Assembly: GCF_030503435.1 (NCBI RefSeq) | Contig: NZ_JAUKPO010000004.1 | Location: forward strand, 248,001 to 312,000 | Length of the DNA stretch: 64,000 nucleotides | From: Rhodocytophaga aerolata | Lineage (GTDB): Bacteria; Bacteroidota; Bacteroidia; Cytophagales; 172606-1 | Direction of reading: 5' to 3' | In this document: positions 17,366-26,743 of the stretch, piece by piece | How positions within the stretch are numbered: the first letter of the stretch is position 1 | How the letters are laid out: each line of letters starts with the position of its first letter | Position numbers and translations under genes: made by a program | The notes under the pieces: model-generated | What the model was told of the DNA's origin: nothing | Seen by the model: only the letters and a program-made list of their open reading frames with translations | Databases searched by the model: none

Positions 17366-18502
17366 TTATAGCAATAAACTATCTACGCGGTGGGCATGAA
17401 CCATTTGCCGGCTTGGCGACCATACAAATACGGTAAACCGGCCATCCTGTGAGGCAACCAGGGCCATAGAATCTTGCCGATCATAGGCGAATTGGGCAGC
17501 CGCCAGATGCCTGGTACCTCCATGCGTAGAAGGATGAACTGTTGTAATCTTATTGCCTACTACAGGTTCACTTACCATCATCTGTTTTACCATATCCTTA
17601 CCGGCCCGCCTGATTTTTGCTCCAAAGGTTAGTAGTTCATACTGATCATTAATAAGTGTAGCTCCATCTACCGCCGTAAAACCAGTAATAATGCCTATTT
17701 CTCTGGCCACCGCATTTTTCCAGTAGAGTTCCTTTGTCTCCGTCACTTTTTCCTGCATCAGCCGGGAAAGGCCGCCAAAGGGAGGTTGTATGGTATATTT
17801 TAAAGGATGCACCACAGAGTCTGTCCAGGTTTGGGTACCGGCAGGGACGATCAGCAAAATTCCACCCCGCCCGTGTTCCCGCATGGATACAGCCAGTTGC
17901 ACCAGTATATTTAAAGACCGGCTCTGGCTAAAGGTAGTAAAGTCAATTAAGGAGGTAAGCAAATCCGGACAATCTGTAAAGCTGGTGCTGTTCATGTCCA
18001 CAATTTTTACCTGGTCGCCCTGCACAACAGCAATATTGGCAAACTTACCTACCCCGTTTATCCGGCGGTATTTTAACACCAGCAAACCAGGCTGAAATAC
18101 ATCTACCACTAAACATAAACTGGGCACGTCATAGCATATTCCCCAAACATATAATTCTCCTGCTTCCTGCCATATCCCCAAGTGCGTACCCGGACGTTCA
18201 ACGCCAGGAGCTAGTTTAGTGAGGTTGCCTGGAGAAAAAAGAATAGCCTCGCTAAACCGCACCGCATCTTTTGCCCCTTCCATTGGAAGAAAAGCCATGG
18301 AAATTTTCGGATAGATTCCTTCTTCATGGCCAAGGCTTGTCCAGAAAGCCGTATTGATAATCGCCTCAATTTCCCTGGCGTGGGGTGCTGGGGCTAAGTC
18401 TTTTTCTTTATTGAGTCTGGCCATAGCCAGATAATGGGCAAAATGTTTTTCAACAGTAATAGCCACCTCTCTGGCTGCATGGTAAGGAGACTGGCGGCTC
18501 AT
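17366..18502 (-). CDS. DACNV sensor-like domain joined to a diadenylate-cyclase-like domain
   Basis: The 378-residue protein has no signal peptide or membrane segment. The N-terminal about 230 residues, from YHAAREVAITVEKHFAHYL through GHEEGIYPKISMAFLP and RPGTHLGIWQ to HGRGGILLIVPAG, look like the DACNV sensor domain described next to DisA_N domains in nucleotide-signalling systems. The C-terminal part resembles DisA_N: D279-G280-A281 (AVDGATLI) and GTRHLAA at 329-335, where active cyclases have DGA and RHR. The second arginine of RHR is leucine (L333), so c-di-AMP synthesis is doubtful, and ATP or another nucleotide might only be bound. The gene is divergent from an exported nitrilase-family gene and convergent with GH97. 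No receptor for c-di-AMP lies nearby. Confidence 0.65.
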   Translation of the reverse strand: MSRQSPYHAAREVAITVEKHFAHYLAMARLNKEKDLAPAPHAREIEAIINTAFWTSLGHEEGIYPKISMAFLPMEGAKDAVRFSEAILFSPGNLTKLAPGVERPGTHLGIWQEAGELYVWGICYDVPSLCLVVDVFQPGLLVLKYRRINGVGKFANIAVVQGDQVKIVDMNSTSFTDCPDLLTSLIDFTTFSQSRSLNILVQLAVSMREHGRGGILLIVPAGTQTWTDSVVHPLKYTIQPPFGGLSRLMQEKVTETKELYWKNAVAREIGIITGFTAVDGATLINDQYELLTFGAKIRRAGKDMVKQMMVSEPVVGNKITTVHPSTHGGTRHLAAAQFAYDRQDSMALVASQDGRFTVFVWSPSRQMVHAHRVDSLLL

Positions 18503-18682
18503 ATGACGAAGTTGATTAAGTTAAAGCTTGCTACGCCGGTTTTCAATTATTGTTTCCGCAGGTTGCATTCCGGTATTAAAACCTGCCCTAAAATACTAAT
18601 AATGGCTATACATATCAAAATTCGGGAATTGTGCTATAAATAGTGCAGACAATCATGTAAATTGAATACTCTGCAATTTTTT

Positions 18683-19717
18683 ATGACCATGAAAGAACAT
18701 TTGTCACGCCGCCGGTTTATCCAATACTCCTCTCTGGGTGCAGCCACTCTCGGAACTGGCCTTACACACCCAAATCCGTCTGCTGAACCAGCAGAAATAC
18801 AACGGTTACCCCGTGAAGTATGGATAGGTACAGTCTCCTTAACCGGCCTTTCTGCCGCTGATTCACAGGGCATGGTAGAAAAAGCACTGCATGTAATGCA
18901 GGCGCTGGTTCCGTTTAAGCCGGATATTATTTGCTTACCGGAATCTTTTGCGTTTACCAATATTCAGCAACCATTCTCTGTACCCAAAGTAGCTGAGAAA
19001 ATACCCGGCCCAATAGCTACACCTTTTCTGAATTTCGCTAAAACGCACCGCTGCTATGTTATCTGCCCCACGTATAGCCTGCACAAAGGAAGTATTTACA
19101 TAGCTGCTGTGTTAATTGACCGGACTGGCAACGTGGTGGGCGAATACCATAAGTGCCGGCCTACGGATGGTGAAATTGCCAGTGGTGTCCGCCCCGGTTC
19201 CTTAGATCCACCTCTGTTTGAGACGGACTTTGGTAAAATCGGCATCCAGATCTGTTTTGATATTAAATGGGAAGAAGGATGGCAAAGTCTGAAGGAAAAA
19301 GGCGCAGAAATTATTTTCTGGCCATCGGCCTATGGAGGCGGCCGCGAAGTGAATAGCCGGGCATGGCGGCATCAGGTATATGTAGTATCCAGTACACAGA
19401 AAGGCACTGCTAAGATTTGCGATGTTACCGGAGATGTACTAGCCCAAACCGGAAGCTGGCAACCCAACTGGACTTGTGGAAGTGTAAATCTGGAAAAAGC
19501 TTTTATCCTCACCTGGCCTGCTGTATCCTATTTTGGTAAAATTCAACAAACCTACGGCCGCAAAATCAAACTCACCACATTCGATGAAGAAGAATGGACT
19601 ATCCTGGAAAGCCTGGATGCAGGGGTGAATGTAGCAGATGTTCTGAAAGAGTTTAACCTGCAACCTCAACACCAGGTACTCAAAACCGTAGCCGCCATCC
19701 AAAGCAAAAGCAGGTAG
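18683..19717 (+). CDS. Carbon-nitrogen hydrolase (nitrilase superfamily), probably exported
   Basis: I chose ATG 18683 rather than the TTG at 18662; a further ATG lies at 18689. The N-terminus MKEHLSRRRFIQYSSLGAATLG has an SRRRFIQ twin-arginine motif followed by a hydrophobic stretch, so Tat export of the folded enzyme is likely. The nitrilase triad can be seen: Glu in ICLPESFAF, Lys in GEYHKCRP, and Cys in IGIQICFDIKWEEGW. The enzyme class hydrolyses C-N bonds in amides, nitriles or carbamoyl compounds, and most of its bacterial members stay in the cytoplasm, so an exported form is unusual. It is divergent from the DACNV gene; the substrate is unknown. Confidence 0.8.
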   Translation: MTMKEHLSRRRFIQYSSLGAATLGTGLTHPNPSAEPAEIQRLPREVWIGTVSLTGLSAADSQGMVEKALHVMQALVPFKPDIICLPESFAFTNIQQPFSVPKVAEKIPGPIATPFLNFAKTHRCYVICPTYSLHKGSIYIAAVLIDRTGNVVGEYHKCRPTDGEIASGVRPGSLDPPLFETDFGKIGIQICFDIKWEEGWQSLKEKGAEIIFWPSAYGGGREVNSRAWRHQVYVVSSTQKGTAKICDVTGDVLAQTGSWQPNWTCGSVNLEKAFILTWPAVSYFGKIQQTYGRKIKLTTFDEEEWTILESLDAGVNVADVLKEFNLQPQHQVLKTVAAIQSKSR

Positions 19718-19738
19718 GAAAAGTAGTCAGTTGTTATT

Positions 19739-21235
19739 CTAAAACAGTTTTCCCCGTTCTGTGTGAATTTTTAGCTCGGGTTTGTTCTGTTGAATTGCTT
19801 CGATTACTTCTTTGGTAATAGTTGTTTCATTGATATATACATCTTCTAACGCAGGGAAATGAAGCAGATACAGCAAATTCCCATCTGTAATAGGTGTGGC
19901 CGATAAGTCAAGTAATTTCAGGTTTGGCAGGCTTGCCAGGTGAATCAATCCGGAACCTTTGATGCCTGTTTGTTGTAGATATAATTCCTGTAAACCCGAC
20001 ATCTGGCCTATGTGATACAAAGCATCATCGGTAATCTGACTGGCAATAAAAGAAGCTTTGGTAATGCTGGAAAACAAAGGCTGAATAGACAGCAAGTCAT
20101 TATCTCCAAAACTGGCCACTGGAAAAGACATAGAAAGCGTAATGGCTTTTTCTTCATACGGATCAATTTGCAGTACGTAGTTATTGTCTTCCTGCGAAAC
20201 CGTTTTGATTAGCTTTTCTAAACCTTGCTTCTGTAAAAATCTGGCTTGTTGCTGCGCTTCTACCTCAGTTAGATAACTCAGTACTAAGGCTCCGACCTCA
20301 CGGTCTTTAGAGGCTTCCTGCACTTTTATGGTCGTATCTGCCCCTGTATCTATCCACCAGGAGAGGAGTTTAATTTCTTCTTTTGTCAAGGATACCTTCC
20401 CTTTGGGGGGCATCCGGTCTTCATCTTCCTGGGGTAATATTACTCGTTTGTACAACTCACTTTCGGCTGCAGTTCCAGGCTTTAGGGTGGGGTGTTCACT
20501 TTTCCCTCCTTTTAGCAAGTGCTGGTAAGAGGTCATGATCAGGTCGCCTTTTGCTTTGTTTTCGTTGTGGCAGCTCATACACTTTTTATTCAGTACCGGC
20601 ACAATCATATCTTCATACACCAGCATCTCTTCCAGTGGTTTGGGTTCCCATGCTGCTTCCGCAGATCTGAACGCCGGCATGTATTCAGTTAAATATTCTT
20701 CTCCATGCGTTAACGATCCCCCCTGGTGGCTGGTGAATACAAGAATAAAATTAGCCATCACCAGGGAAGAAAGGTAATATGCATAGGTACTAATTGAAGA
20801 GGAACGGTGGTAACTTAAAAATAGAAACAAAGCTACTGCTGAAAAAGAGGTTAACAACACTCCGCCCCACATATGTTGCTGCATGGTGTTTCCCACATAT
20901 TCCCCTGTGTAATACAGCATAAAGCCCATACCTACCGAAGCCAGACTTCCAACCAAACTAATGCCTAGCAGGAAACCAATGGTAGCAGCGGATACAGGCA
21001 GCCAGCGGAATTTTCTGGCTAGTTCAAGTAGCAGAGTTATACAAACCAGTACAACCGGAAAATGAATAACCAGCGGATGAAACCGGCCCAAGAAATAAAC
21101 AATGCCAGGAACTGCCGCTTCTGTTGGCCTAACAAAAGGTAAAAACAGAACAGCAATTCCTATCAATAAAAACAGGAAGCGGTACTGTATCAGCTTTTTT
21201 ATAACTACCCTTCTCTCTAAATAATCTTTCTGCAT
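19739..21235 (-). CDS. Membrane cytochrome c protein: DUF2231 + planctomycete-type cytochrome + leucine-rich repeats
   Basis: The protein has 498 residues in three parts. Residues about 15-175 hold four or five hydrophobic helices with FHPLVIHFPVVLV, the DUF2231 signature (conserved His residues, possible heme binding). Residues about 210-300 carry a heme c site CMSCH (219-223), then GDLIMTSYQHLLKGGKSEHP and DEDRMPPKGKVSLTKEEIKLLSWWID, the planctomycete cytochrome C pattern. The C-terminal about 385-490 has LRR units (LQELYLQQTGIKG, LKLLDLSATPITDGNL, LEDVYINETTITKE). The cytochrome should face the periplasm. It is the third gene of an operon with DUF1592 and DUF1552 genes (23 bp after DUF1552). 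Its electron partners are unknown. Confidence 0.8.
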   Translation of the reverse strand: MQKDYLERRVVIKKLIQYRFLFLLIGIAVLFLPFVRPTEAAVPGIVYFLGRFHPLVIHFPVVLVCITLLLELARKFRWLPVSAATIGFLLGISLVGSLASVGMGFMLYYTGEYVGNTMQQHMWGGVLLTSFSAVALFLFLSYHRSSSISTYAYYLSSLVMANFILVFTSHQGGSLTHGEEYLTEYMPAFRSAEAAWEPKPLEEMLVYEDMIVPVLNKKCMSCHNENKAKGDLIMTSYQHLLKGGKSEHPTLKPGTAAESELYKRVILPQEDEDRMPPKGKVSLTKEEIKLLSWWIDTGADTTIKVQEASKDREVGALVLSYLTEVEAQQQARFLQKQGLEKLIKTVSQEDNNYVLQIDPYEEKAITLSMSFPVASFGDNDLLSIQPLFSSITKASFIASQITDDALYHIGQMSGLQELYLQQTGIKGSGLIHLASLPNLKLLDLSATPITDGNLLYLLHFPALEDVYINETTITKEVIEAIQQNKPELKIHTERGKLF

Positions 21236-21271
21236 TCCACAACTGACAAATGCCCAAGGGCTGGTAACTAC

Positions 21272-22648
21272 TTATGCATATATTTCACTTAACTCCCCGG
21301 TGCTGTCGGCAAAGCATTCCAGAGGGATATCCAGAATCCGCATCATGGACAGATACAGGTTAGATAAAGGTGTATTTTTCTCAAATTGGAGGTTTTGTCC
21401 CGTCTTTAGCATGCCGCCACCTTTGCCTCCTACTACCACAGGCAAATTATAGGGAGAATGCCTATTGCCGTCCCGCAGCTCAGAACTATACATAATCATA
21501 CAATTGTCCAAAACGTTGCCCTCTCCTTCTGGGAAAGACTTAAGTCTTTCCAGAAGATAGGCATATTGCCCTACATGCCATTGATTAATCCGCTTGTATT
21601 GCTCCAATACATCCAAGTTATTCTGGTGGTGAGAAATCTGATGATGGCTGCCATGTACGCCTTCCAGGAAAGAAAAATTACGGTTGCTGACCGAGTTGCC
21701 AAACATAAACGTACTTACCCTGGTGGCATCACTCCAGAAAGCTAGTGCCATAATATCCAGCATCTGCCGGGTTTTCTCAGTAATATCGGTGCCGAGGTAC
21801 ATTTCAGCCTCTTCTATGCGCATGTTCAGGTGTACTAGTTCTTTTTGCAGTTCTGGGGTAATCTGATGTTTGAAAGCTTTTATCTGCTCTTCATTGTCAA
21901 TGCGTTTTTCTACCGAACGGATAGATTCCAGGTATTCTTCAAGCTTATCCTGATCGGAACGGCCCAGTTTACGCTGCAGTGCATCGGTGTCTTCCTTCAC
22001 AATATCCAGTACACTTTGTTTCCAGGGATCATTTTTGGGTTTGGTATTAGGCAGCACCGAGCGGAACAGGCGATCGAAAGCCATGCGGGGTTCTATCTCT
22101 TTGGAGCAGGGCATACTGGGTGTTTTCCAGGAAATATTGCAGCCATATAACCTGGTGAAGCCCACATTGGTATCTATGCCTGGGCTAATCTGCTCCAGGC
22201 CATATTGCAGGGAATCAAATACTGTTTCCTGGCCTTTATGTTTAGCAATAATCTGGTCTAGGGAAATGCCGCCGCTATCCAGATTATCCCCAGTAGTTTT
22301 ATAAATCGGCAGGCTGGTAAGAATATTGGCTGTTTTGGCATAGTGGCCGTCTGCGCCCGGGAAATTCGAATATTTGTTGGTTAGCTCATTGAGTACCAGA
22401 ATGTCGTCTTTCACCTTAGTTAAGGGTTGTAAGATGGGTGAAAGTTCAAAGTTCCGGCCAGTCTGGGCAGGTGTCCACATATCCGGATGCACCCCGTTCG
22501 GTACATATAGAAAGGCAAAGCGTAAAGGTTTTTTAGGCATTGTATATATGCTTTTCCCAGGAGGAACCATCGCCTGCAAAAACGGCAGGGCAATACATGC
22601 ACCTAAACCTTTTAACATACGCCGACGGGAGATGTGCCATTTACTCAT
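21272..22648 (-). CDS. DUF1552 family protein, Tat-exported
   Basis: The protein has 458 residues and begins MSKWHISRRRMLKGLGACIALPFL, a twin-arginine signal. The body matches DUF1552: FAFLYVPNGVHPDMWTP, FELSPILQPLTKVKDDILVL, GADGHYAKTANILT and, near the end, GEGNVLDNCMIMYSSELRDGN followed by LPVVVGGKGGG. The family is related to alkaline-phosphatase/DUF1501-like folds and is nearly always encoded next to a DUF1592 cytochrome protein, as here (start 6 bp after that gene's stop). The pair has no firmly assigned reaction; an exported redox process linked to sugars or sulfated polymers is often guessed. It lies in the middle of the three-gene operon. Confidence 0.86.
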   Translation of the reverse strand: MSKWHISRRRMLKGLGACIALPFLQAMVPPGKSIYTMPKKPLRFAFLYVPNGVHPDMWTPAQTGRNFELSPILQPLTKVKDDILVLNELTNKYSNFPGADGHYAKTANILTSLPIYKTTGDNLDSGGISLDQIIAKHKGQETVFDSLQYGLEQISPGIDTNVGFTRLYGCNISWKTPSMPCSKEIEPRMAFDRLFRSVLPNTKPKNDPWKQSVLDIVKEDTDALQRKLGRSDQDKLEEYLESIRSVEKRIDNEEQIKAFKHQITPELQKELVHLNMRIEEAEMYLGTDITEKTRQMLDIMALAFWSDATRVSTFMFGNSVSNRNFSFLEGVHGSHHQISHHQNNLDVLEQYKRINQWHVGQYAYLLERLKSFPEGEGNVLDNCMIMYSSELRDGNRHSPYNLPVVVGGKGGGMLKTGQNLQFEKNTPLSNLYLSMMRILDIPLECFADSTGELSEIYA

Positions 22649-22653
22649 GTGCC

Positions 22654-24615
22654 TTATTTTTTAGTGATTGACTTAAACTTATCTGTACCATCATTTACCT
22701 TGTACCGGAACGGATAACTGTTTACTAATTCTATGATAAACTTCTCGGTATGAAAATCATTTTCCAGCAGATTATCTACTAACCCTTTCATATAGGGTTC
22801 ATCAATAAATTCCACAGACCGTCCAATGGAATAGGTAAACATCTTTTCGGCCAGAACCCTAGCAAAATTCTCTTCTTTGGTCAGCAGGATCTTTTTCAAC
22901 TCAGCAGGTCCGCGAAAGATTTCTCCACTGGGCAAGGTATCCCAGGCAACAATCGGCTGATCGCCATACGAAGTACGCCAACGGCCTACCGCATCAAAAT
23001 TTTCCAGGCCAAAACCTACCGGGTCCATTTTTTTATGGCAGCTCATGCAGTCAGGTTTAGAACGGTGCAATACCAGCAGATCGCGGATACTGGCGTTTTC
23101 TGCGGCTGCCTCCTGTTCGGGTAACTGACCAGCATCTGGTGGTGGTGGAGGGGCAGGTGTGCCTAATATCTCTTCCAGTACCCATTTTCCACGTAGCACC
23201 GGACTGGTTCTGATAGGCAGAGAAGTAGCTGTTAATACACTTCCCATCCCCAATACGCCACCTCTTGTACGGTCTTGCAGGGGTACTTTCCGCATCTGTT
23301 CTCCCTCTACACCAGCTATGCCATAATGCTTTGCCAGTTCTTCGTTCAGGAATGTATAATCACTATCGATTAGATCTAGGAAGTTGTGGCTGCTGGTTAA
23401 CACATGATGGAAATACTCGACCATTTCCTGATACATGGCTTTCCTGAGAGACGGAGTAAACTCCGGATACCGTTCCGGGTCTACCGGACTGTTGTCTTTC
23501 AATTTACTGATCCCAAACCACTGCGTAGCAAAACTTTCAGAAAACCGTTTTGCTTTGGGGTCTCTCAGCATGCGTTTTACCTGTTTATTCAAAACGGCCG
23601 GATTGTGCAGATTTTCGCGGTAAGCTACTTCAAACAGTTCCTGGTCGGGCAAGGTAGACCATAAGAAATACGACAAGCGGTTTGCCAGCTCAAAATTACT
23701 TAAGGCAAATGGCTGTCCCAGCGGCTGTTCATCTTCAATGCGGTACAAAAATTTGGGTGAAAGCAACACAGTTTTGAACGTTTCTTTTAAGGCTATATCG
23801 TAGCGGGTTTCGTCTTCTGTTCCTTCATATACTTTCCTGAATAGGTCAAGCAATGGCTCTTTTTCTTCTGGTTTTAAGAAACGCCGGTAGGCTTTACTGG
23901 CAAAGGGTACAATCACCTTCTCTGCTTCAGTTACGGCTTTATCGGAAGAAGAATAGTCAGAAAAAAGTCTCAGAAACCAGTTGACGAATGCTTGCCACCA
24001 AGATTCTTTGTAGGGGTTAGGAACCAGCTGACGCCATACTTTTTTGTCTGAATACGCTTTGTCTAGTATAGTTTCGGCGGCTTCATAATACCGTTCCATT
24101 TTGAGCGGAGTCAGGAACATGGTACGGGCAAAATTATCAAAACCGGCACCTCCCGAACCATCCGCTGGGAAGTAGGCTTTGGCATCAAAATCCACACCGG
24201 TTAAACTAAGTACCGAATAGCGGTATTCATCGTGGCTCAACCGTCTGGCTACTACCCGGCCAGGATTGCCGGCCCCTTCTTTCAGGGCTTTTGCCAGTAT
24301 TTCATTAATGCTTTTTATAAACCTGGCTTGGTCATCCATTGACATGGGAGGCTCACTTTGAGGGGGCATCTCTCCTGCCTGCACTTGCTTCAATGCCTTC
24401 ATCCACAAATGGCCTGCCCGGGTGATTCTTCCTTCACTGTCTATTCCATCCAGCTGCACCCCTCCTTCCATTTTGCTTTCTTTGTGGCACGAAACGCAAT
24501 GTTTTTCCACAAGTAGGCGGAGGTCTTTCAGTGCTTCAGATTCAGGCTCGGCAGCATATGCGGATAAGGAAATACATAAAAAAAAGAGCCACGCCCCTCT
24601 TACTTTTTTTAGCAT
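22654..24615 (-). CDS. DUF1592/DUF1588/DUF1585 multidomain cytochrome c protein
   Basis: The protein has 653 residues and a signal peptide ([21 protein letters not shown]). Two heme c motifs are present: CVSCH at 40-44 in the N-terminal planctomycete-type cytochrome and CMSCH at 523-527. The order of domains is N-terminal cytochrome, DUF1587 (about 120-190, [19 protein letters not shown]), DUF1595 (about 225-285), DUF1592 (about 300-415, [22 protein letters not shown]), DUF1588 (about 435-545, [22 protein letters not shown]) and DUF1585 (about 550-625). It is the first gene of the operon and has the longest upstream space, so the promoter should lie before 24615. Its role is probably periplasmic electron transfer or oxidation together with the DUF1552 protein. 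Confidence 0.9.
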   Translation of the reverse strand: MLKKVRGAWLFFLCISLSAYAAEPESEALKDLRLLVEKHCVSCHKESKMEGGVQLDGIDSEGRITRAGHLWMKALKQVQAGEMPPQSEPPMSMDDQARFIKSINEILAKALKEGAGNPGRVVARRLSHDEYRYSVLSLTGVDFDAKAYFPADGSGGAGFDNFARTMFLTPLKMERYYEAAETILDKAYSDKKVWRQLVPNPYKESWWQAFVNWFLRLFSDYSSSDKAVTEAEKVIVPFASKAYRRFLKPEEKEPLLDLFRKVYEGTEDETRYDIALKETFKTVLLSPKFLYRIEDEQPLGQPFALSNFELANRLSYFLWSTLPDQELFEVAYRENLHNPAVLNKQVKRMLRDPKAKRFSESFATQWFGISKLKDNSPVDPERYPEFTPSLRKAMYQEMVEYFHHVLTSSHNFLDLIDSDYTFLNEELAKHYGIAGVEGEQMRKVPLQDRTRGGVLGMGSVLTATSLPIRTSPVLRGKWVLEEILGTPAPPPPPDAGQLPEQEAAAENASIRDLLVLHRSKPDCMSCHKKMDPVGFGLENFDAVGRWRTSYGDQPIVAWDTLPSGEIFRGPAELKKILLTKEENFARVLAEKMFTYSIGRSVEFIDEPYMKGLVDNLLENDFHTEKFIIELVNSYPFRYKVNDGTDKFKSITKK

Positions 24616-24886
24616 GCCAAATTCAGCTGGTTTATTTTACTGGAAAATATCCGGAAAACAACTTCATGAAAGAGTAAGCCATCTCCCTAGAATGCAGCAT
24701 AAGTTACTAGTATTTTGCTACAAATAGAATTATTTATTGAAAAAACTGAATTTTTACTTAAAATATTCTTTTCAATAAGCTAATTGAGGGAACGTACCCG
24801 CTTGTGCACTGTCTGAATGGGTAAATAACATGCTCAATCAGGAAACCAACCTTGCCCCTACTTGCCTTTTTGTACTTTGCCGGCTG

Positions 24887-25873
24887 TTACTTTACACGTT
24901 GGTAGGTTTGCAAGGCTGCTTTATCTCCCTGGGCTTGCAACACTTTCTTCAACCCATCCATGTTAAGGGTAAGCCCCACTTCTGCATCTGGAGCTGTATC
25001 TTCGTTAATAATGCCAAAAGGTCCGCGGTAATTACTGGCCCGCACAATCCGGATCATTTCCTGCTCGGCATCACCCTGGCCAATGGGCACTACCTTCACC
25101 GGATTTCCTTTTTTCAGCCCGGAAAGATTAACCGCCATCAGGTGAGGAAGTATTTTAGGAAAGAACTGAGGGAAGCGGTCGATATGCGTTTCGGCGTGGT
25201 GAAAATTATAAACAATACCAATATTGGGCATTTTCAGGTACTCGATAATAGCCAGTTGATTTTCCGGTTCACCGTACCAGCCTCCGTGATTATACAGCCC
25301 AAATGAACACCCAATTTCTGCGGCTTTCTCGGCAATGTATTTTACAGGCTTGGCATGTATCCTTATTTTTTCTTCCTGGCTCATCGTATCCAGGCCTTTA
25401 ATTCCGGCTACCATACACCAGATCTGGGTTTTTACGCCATGCCGCTTTAATAGATCTAAAATAATCGGCAGGTTCTTGTCTTTCTCTGGCTCAGGCCCGG
25501 AATAGAGCCAGAAGGCTTGCAGGTTGATATTGTGCTTTTTCAAAGCTTCCAGTTCTTCGTCAAAGGTAGGAATGTGCTTTTCGCGCCAGTCGTAGGCTAG
25601 TTTGGTAATGCCCAGTTTATTGAGCATTTGGGCACGTTCTACTGGTCCGCGTTCTTTTACATCGAAAGGTACAATACACCAGGCAATCAGATTTTCCCTG
25701 GCAAAAACAGATGTATTTTTCGTAGTATTTTGTGCAGACAAGGGTTGGTGAAGACATACAAACCAGAGGGCAAAACTTATAGCTATAATCTTTGTCTGAA
25801 GAACTCCGGTATTGTTTTCTGAATAAGCAACGGGCTTGTAAAGACAGGTACCTGATGATTTCATAACTGACAT
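24887..25873 (-). CDS. Exported sugar phosphate isomerase/epimerase-like TIM-barrel protein
   Basis: The protein has 328 residues from ATG 25873 (a second ATG at 25864). A long n-region precedes a hydrophobic core TKIIAISFALWFVCLHQPLSA, a probable signal peptide. The mature part is a xylose-isomerase-like TIM barrel: WREKHIPTFDEELEALKKH, AAEIGCSFGLYNHGGWYGEP, VGIVYNFHHAETHID and VVPIGQGDAEQEMIRIVR with metal-ligand Asp, His and Glu candidates. Members called sugar phosphate isomerase/epimerase may in reality act on free or keto sugars, and exported ones take part in 3-keto-glycoside cleavage. It lies 237 bp beyond the DUF1592 start, upstream on the same strand, and is divergent in function from the DUF1080 gene nearby. 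Confidence 0.78.
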   Translation of the reverse strand: MSVMKSSGTCLYKPVAYSENNTGVLQTKIIAISFALWFVCLHQPLSAQNTTKNTSVFARENLIAWCIVPFDVKERGPVERAQMLNKLGITKLAYDWREKHIPTFDEELEALKKHNINLQAFWLYSGPEPEKDKNLPIILDLLKRHGVKTQIWCMVAGIKGLDTMSQEEKIRIHAKPVKYIAEKAAEIGCSFGLYNHGGWYGEPENQLAIIEYLKMPNIGIVYNFHHAETHIDRFPQFFPKILPHLMAVNLSGLKKGNPVKVVPIGQGDAEQEMIRIVRASNYRGPFGIINEDTAPDAEVGLTLNMDGLKKVLQAQGDKAALQTYQRVK

Positions 25874-25906
25874 AGGAGATTTGTATAAATGCTGAAAAAC
25901 AAAAAA

Positions 25907-26584
25907 TCAGGCAGATTTAGCTAAGGCAATGATGTCTTTGCCCTCCAGAATGTCTCTGTTCCGGCCTACGTTAACGGTGTTGATCATGGCCAAGCCTAAT
26001 TCCTGCAGGGTACAGAAGTACTGTGGAAACGTGGCTCTCCCAAACGGATACAGCCAGGAAATATACTTATAATAAGGCGAGGTATTTTTCATGCCCTTTG
26101 TCGGACGCATAAACCCTGGCCGGAAAGCAAACACTTTTTTAAAAGGCAGCTTCATCAGGTCATTTTCGGTTTTGCCTTTTACCCTGGCCCACATACTCCG
26201 GCCTTTTTCCGAGCTATCCGTACCGGCGCCAGACACGTAACAAAAAGTCATATCCGGGTTTAATTTACTGAGGATGCCTGCTACATGAAGCGTTAAGGTA
26301 TAAGTCTTCTGGTAATATTCCGGCTCTTTCATTCCCACAGACGATACTCCCAGGCAGAAGAAGCAGGCATTGTATCCACTCAGTTGTGGTTCTAATGGCG
26401 TTATATCAAAAAAATCTTTGTGAATAATTTCCGTCAGTTTCGGGTGGGTTACACCGCCGGGTTTGCGGTTGATCACCAATACTTTTTCTACTTGCGGATG
26501 TTGCAGGCATTCATGCAAGACCCCTTCGCCCACCATACCAGTGGCACCAGTAATTATAGCCCGTATTTTTGTTTGTGTGTTCAT
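25907..26584 (-). CDS. NAD(P)-binding atypical SDR (TIP30/HTATIP2-like)
   Basis: The protein has 225 residues and starts MNTQTKIRAIITGATGMVGEGVL, with GATGMVG as the NAD(P)-binding glycine motif at residues 13-19. ACFFCLGVSSVGMKEPEYYQKTY, CYVSGAGTDSSEKGRSMWARVKGKTE and FAFRPGFMRPTKGMK follow in the order seen in the HTATIP2/TIP30-like and related atypical short-chain dehydrogenases. There is no signal peptide, so it is cytoplasmic. The start lies 33 bp upstream of the exported isomerase gene's start codon region on the same strand, so they may be cotranscribed. The substrate is unknown. Confidence 0.85.
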   Translation of the reverse strand: MNTQTKIRAIITGATGMVGEGVLHECLQHPQVEKVLVINRKPGGVTHPKLTEIIHKDFFDITPLEPQLSGYNACFFCLGVSSVGMKEPEYYQKTYTLTLHVAGILSKLNPDMTFCYVSGAGTDSSEKGRSMWARVKGKTENDLMKLPFKKVFAFRPGFMRPTKGMKNTSPYYKYISWLYPFGRATFPQYFCTLQELGLAMINTVNVGRNRDILEGKDIIALAKSA

Positions 26585-26743
26585 TTGGGTGGTTGTTTAA
26601 TACGCCTACGAATGGGCGGCAACAAAATTGTATGAGGGTATAAATTAAAGAATATTTGTCATAGTTTGATTAAAAAAACTATATTGAAACACTTTATGTG
26701 ACATTTTTTTCAACCAACCTTTTACCTGTTTTTTATCATTTCC

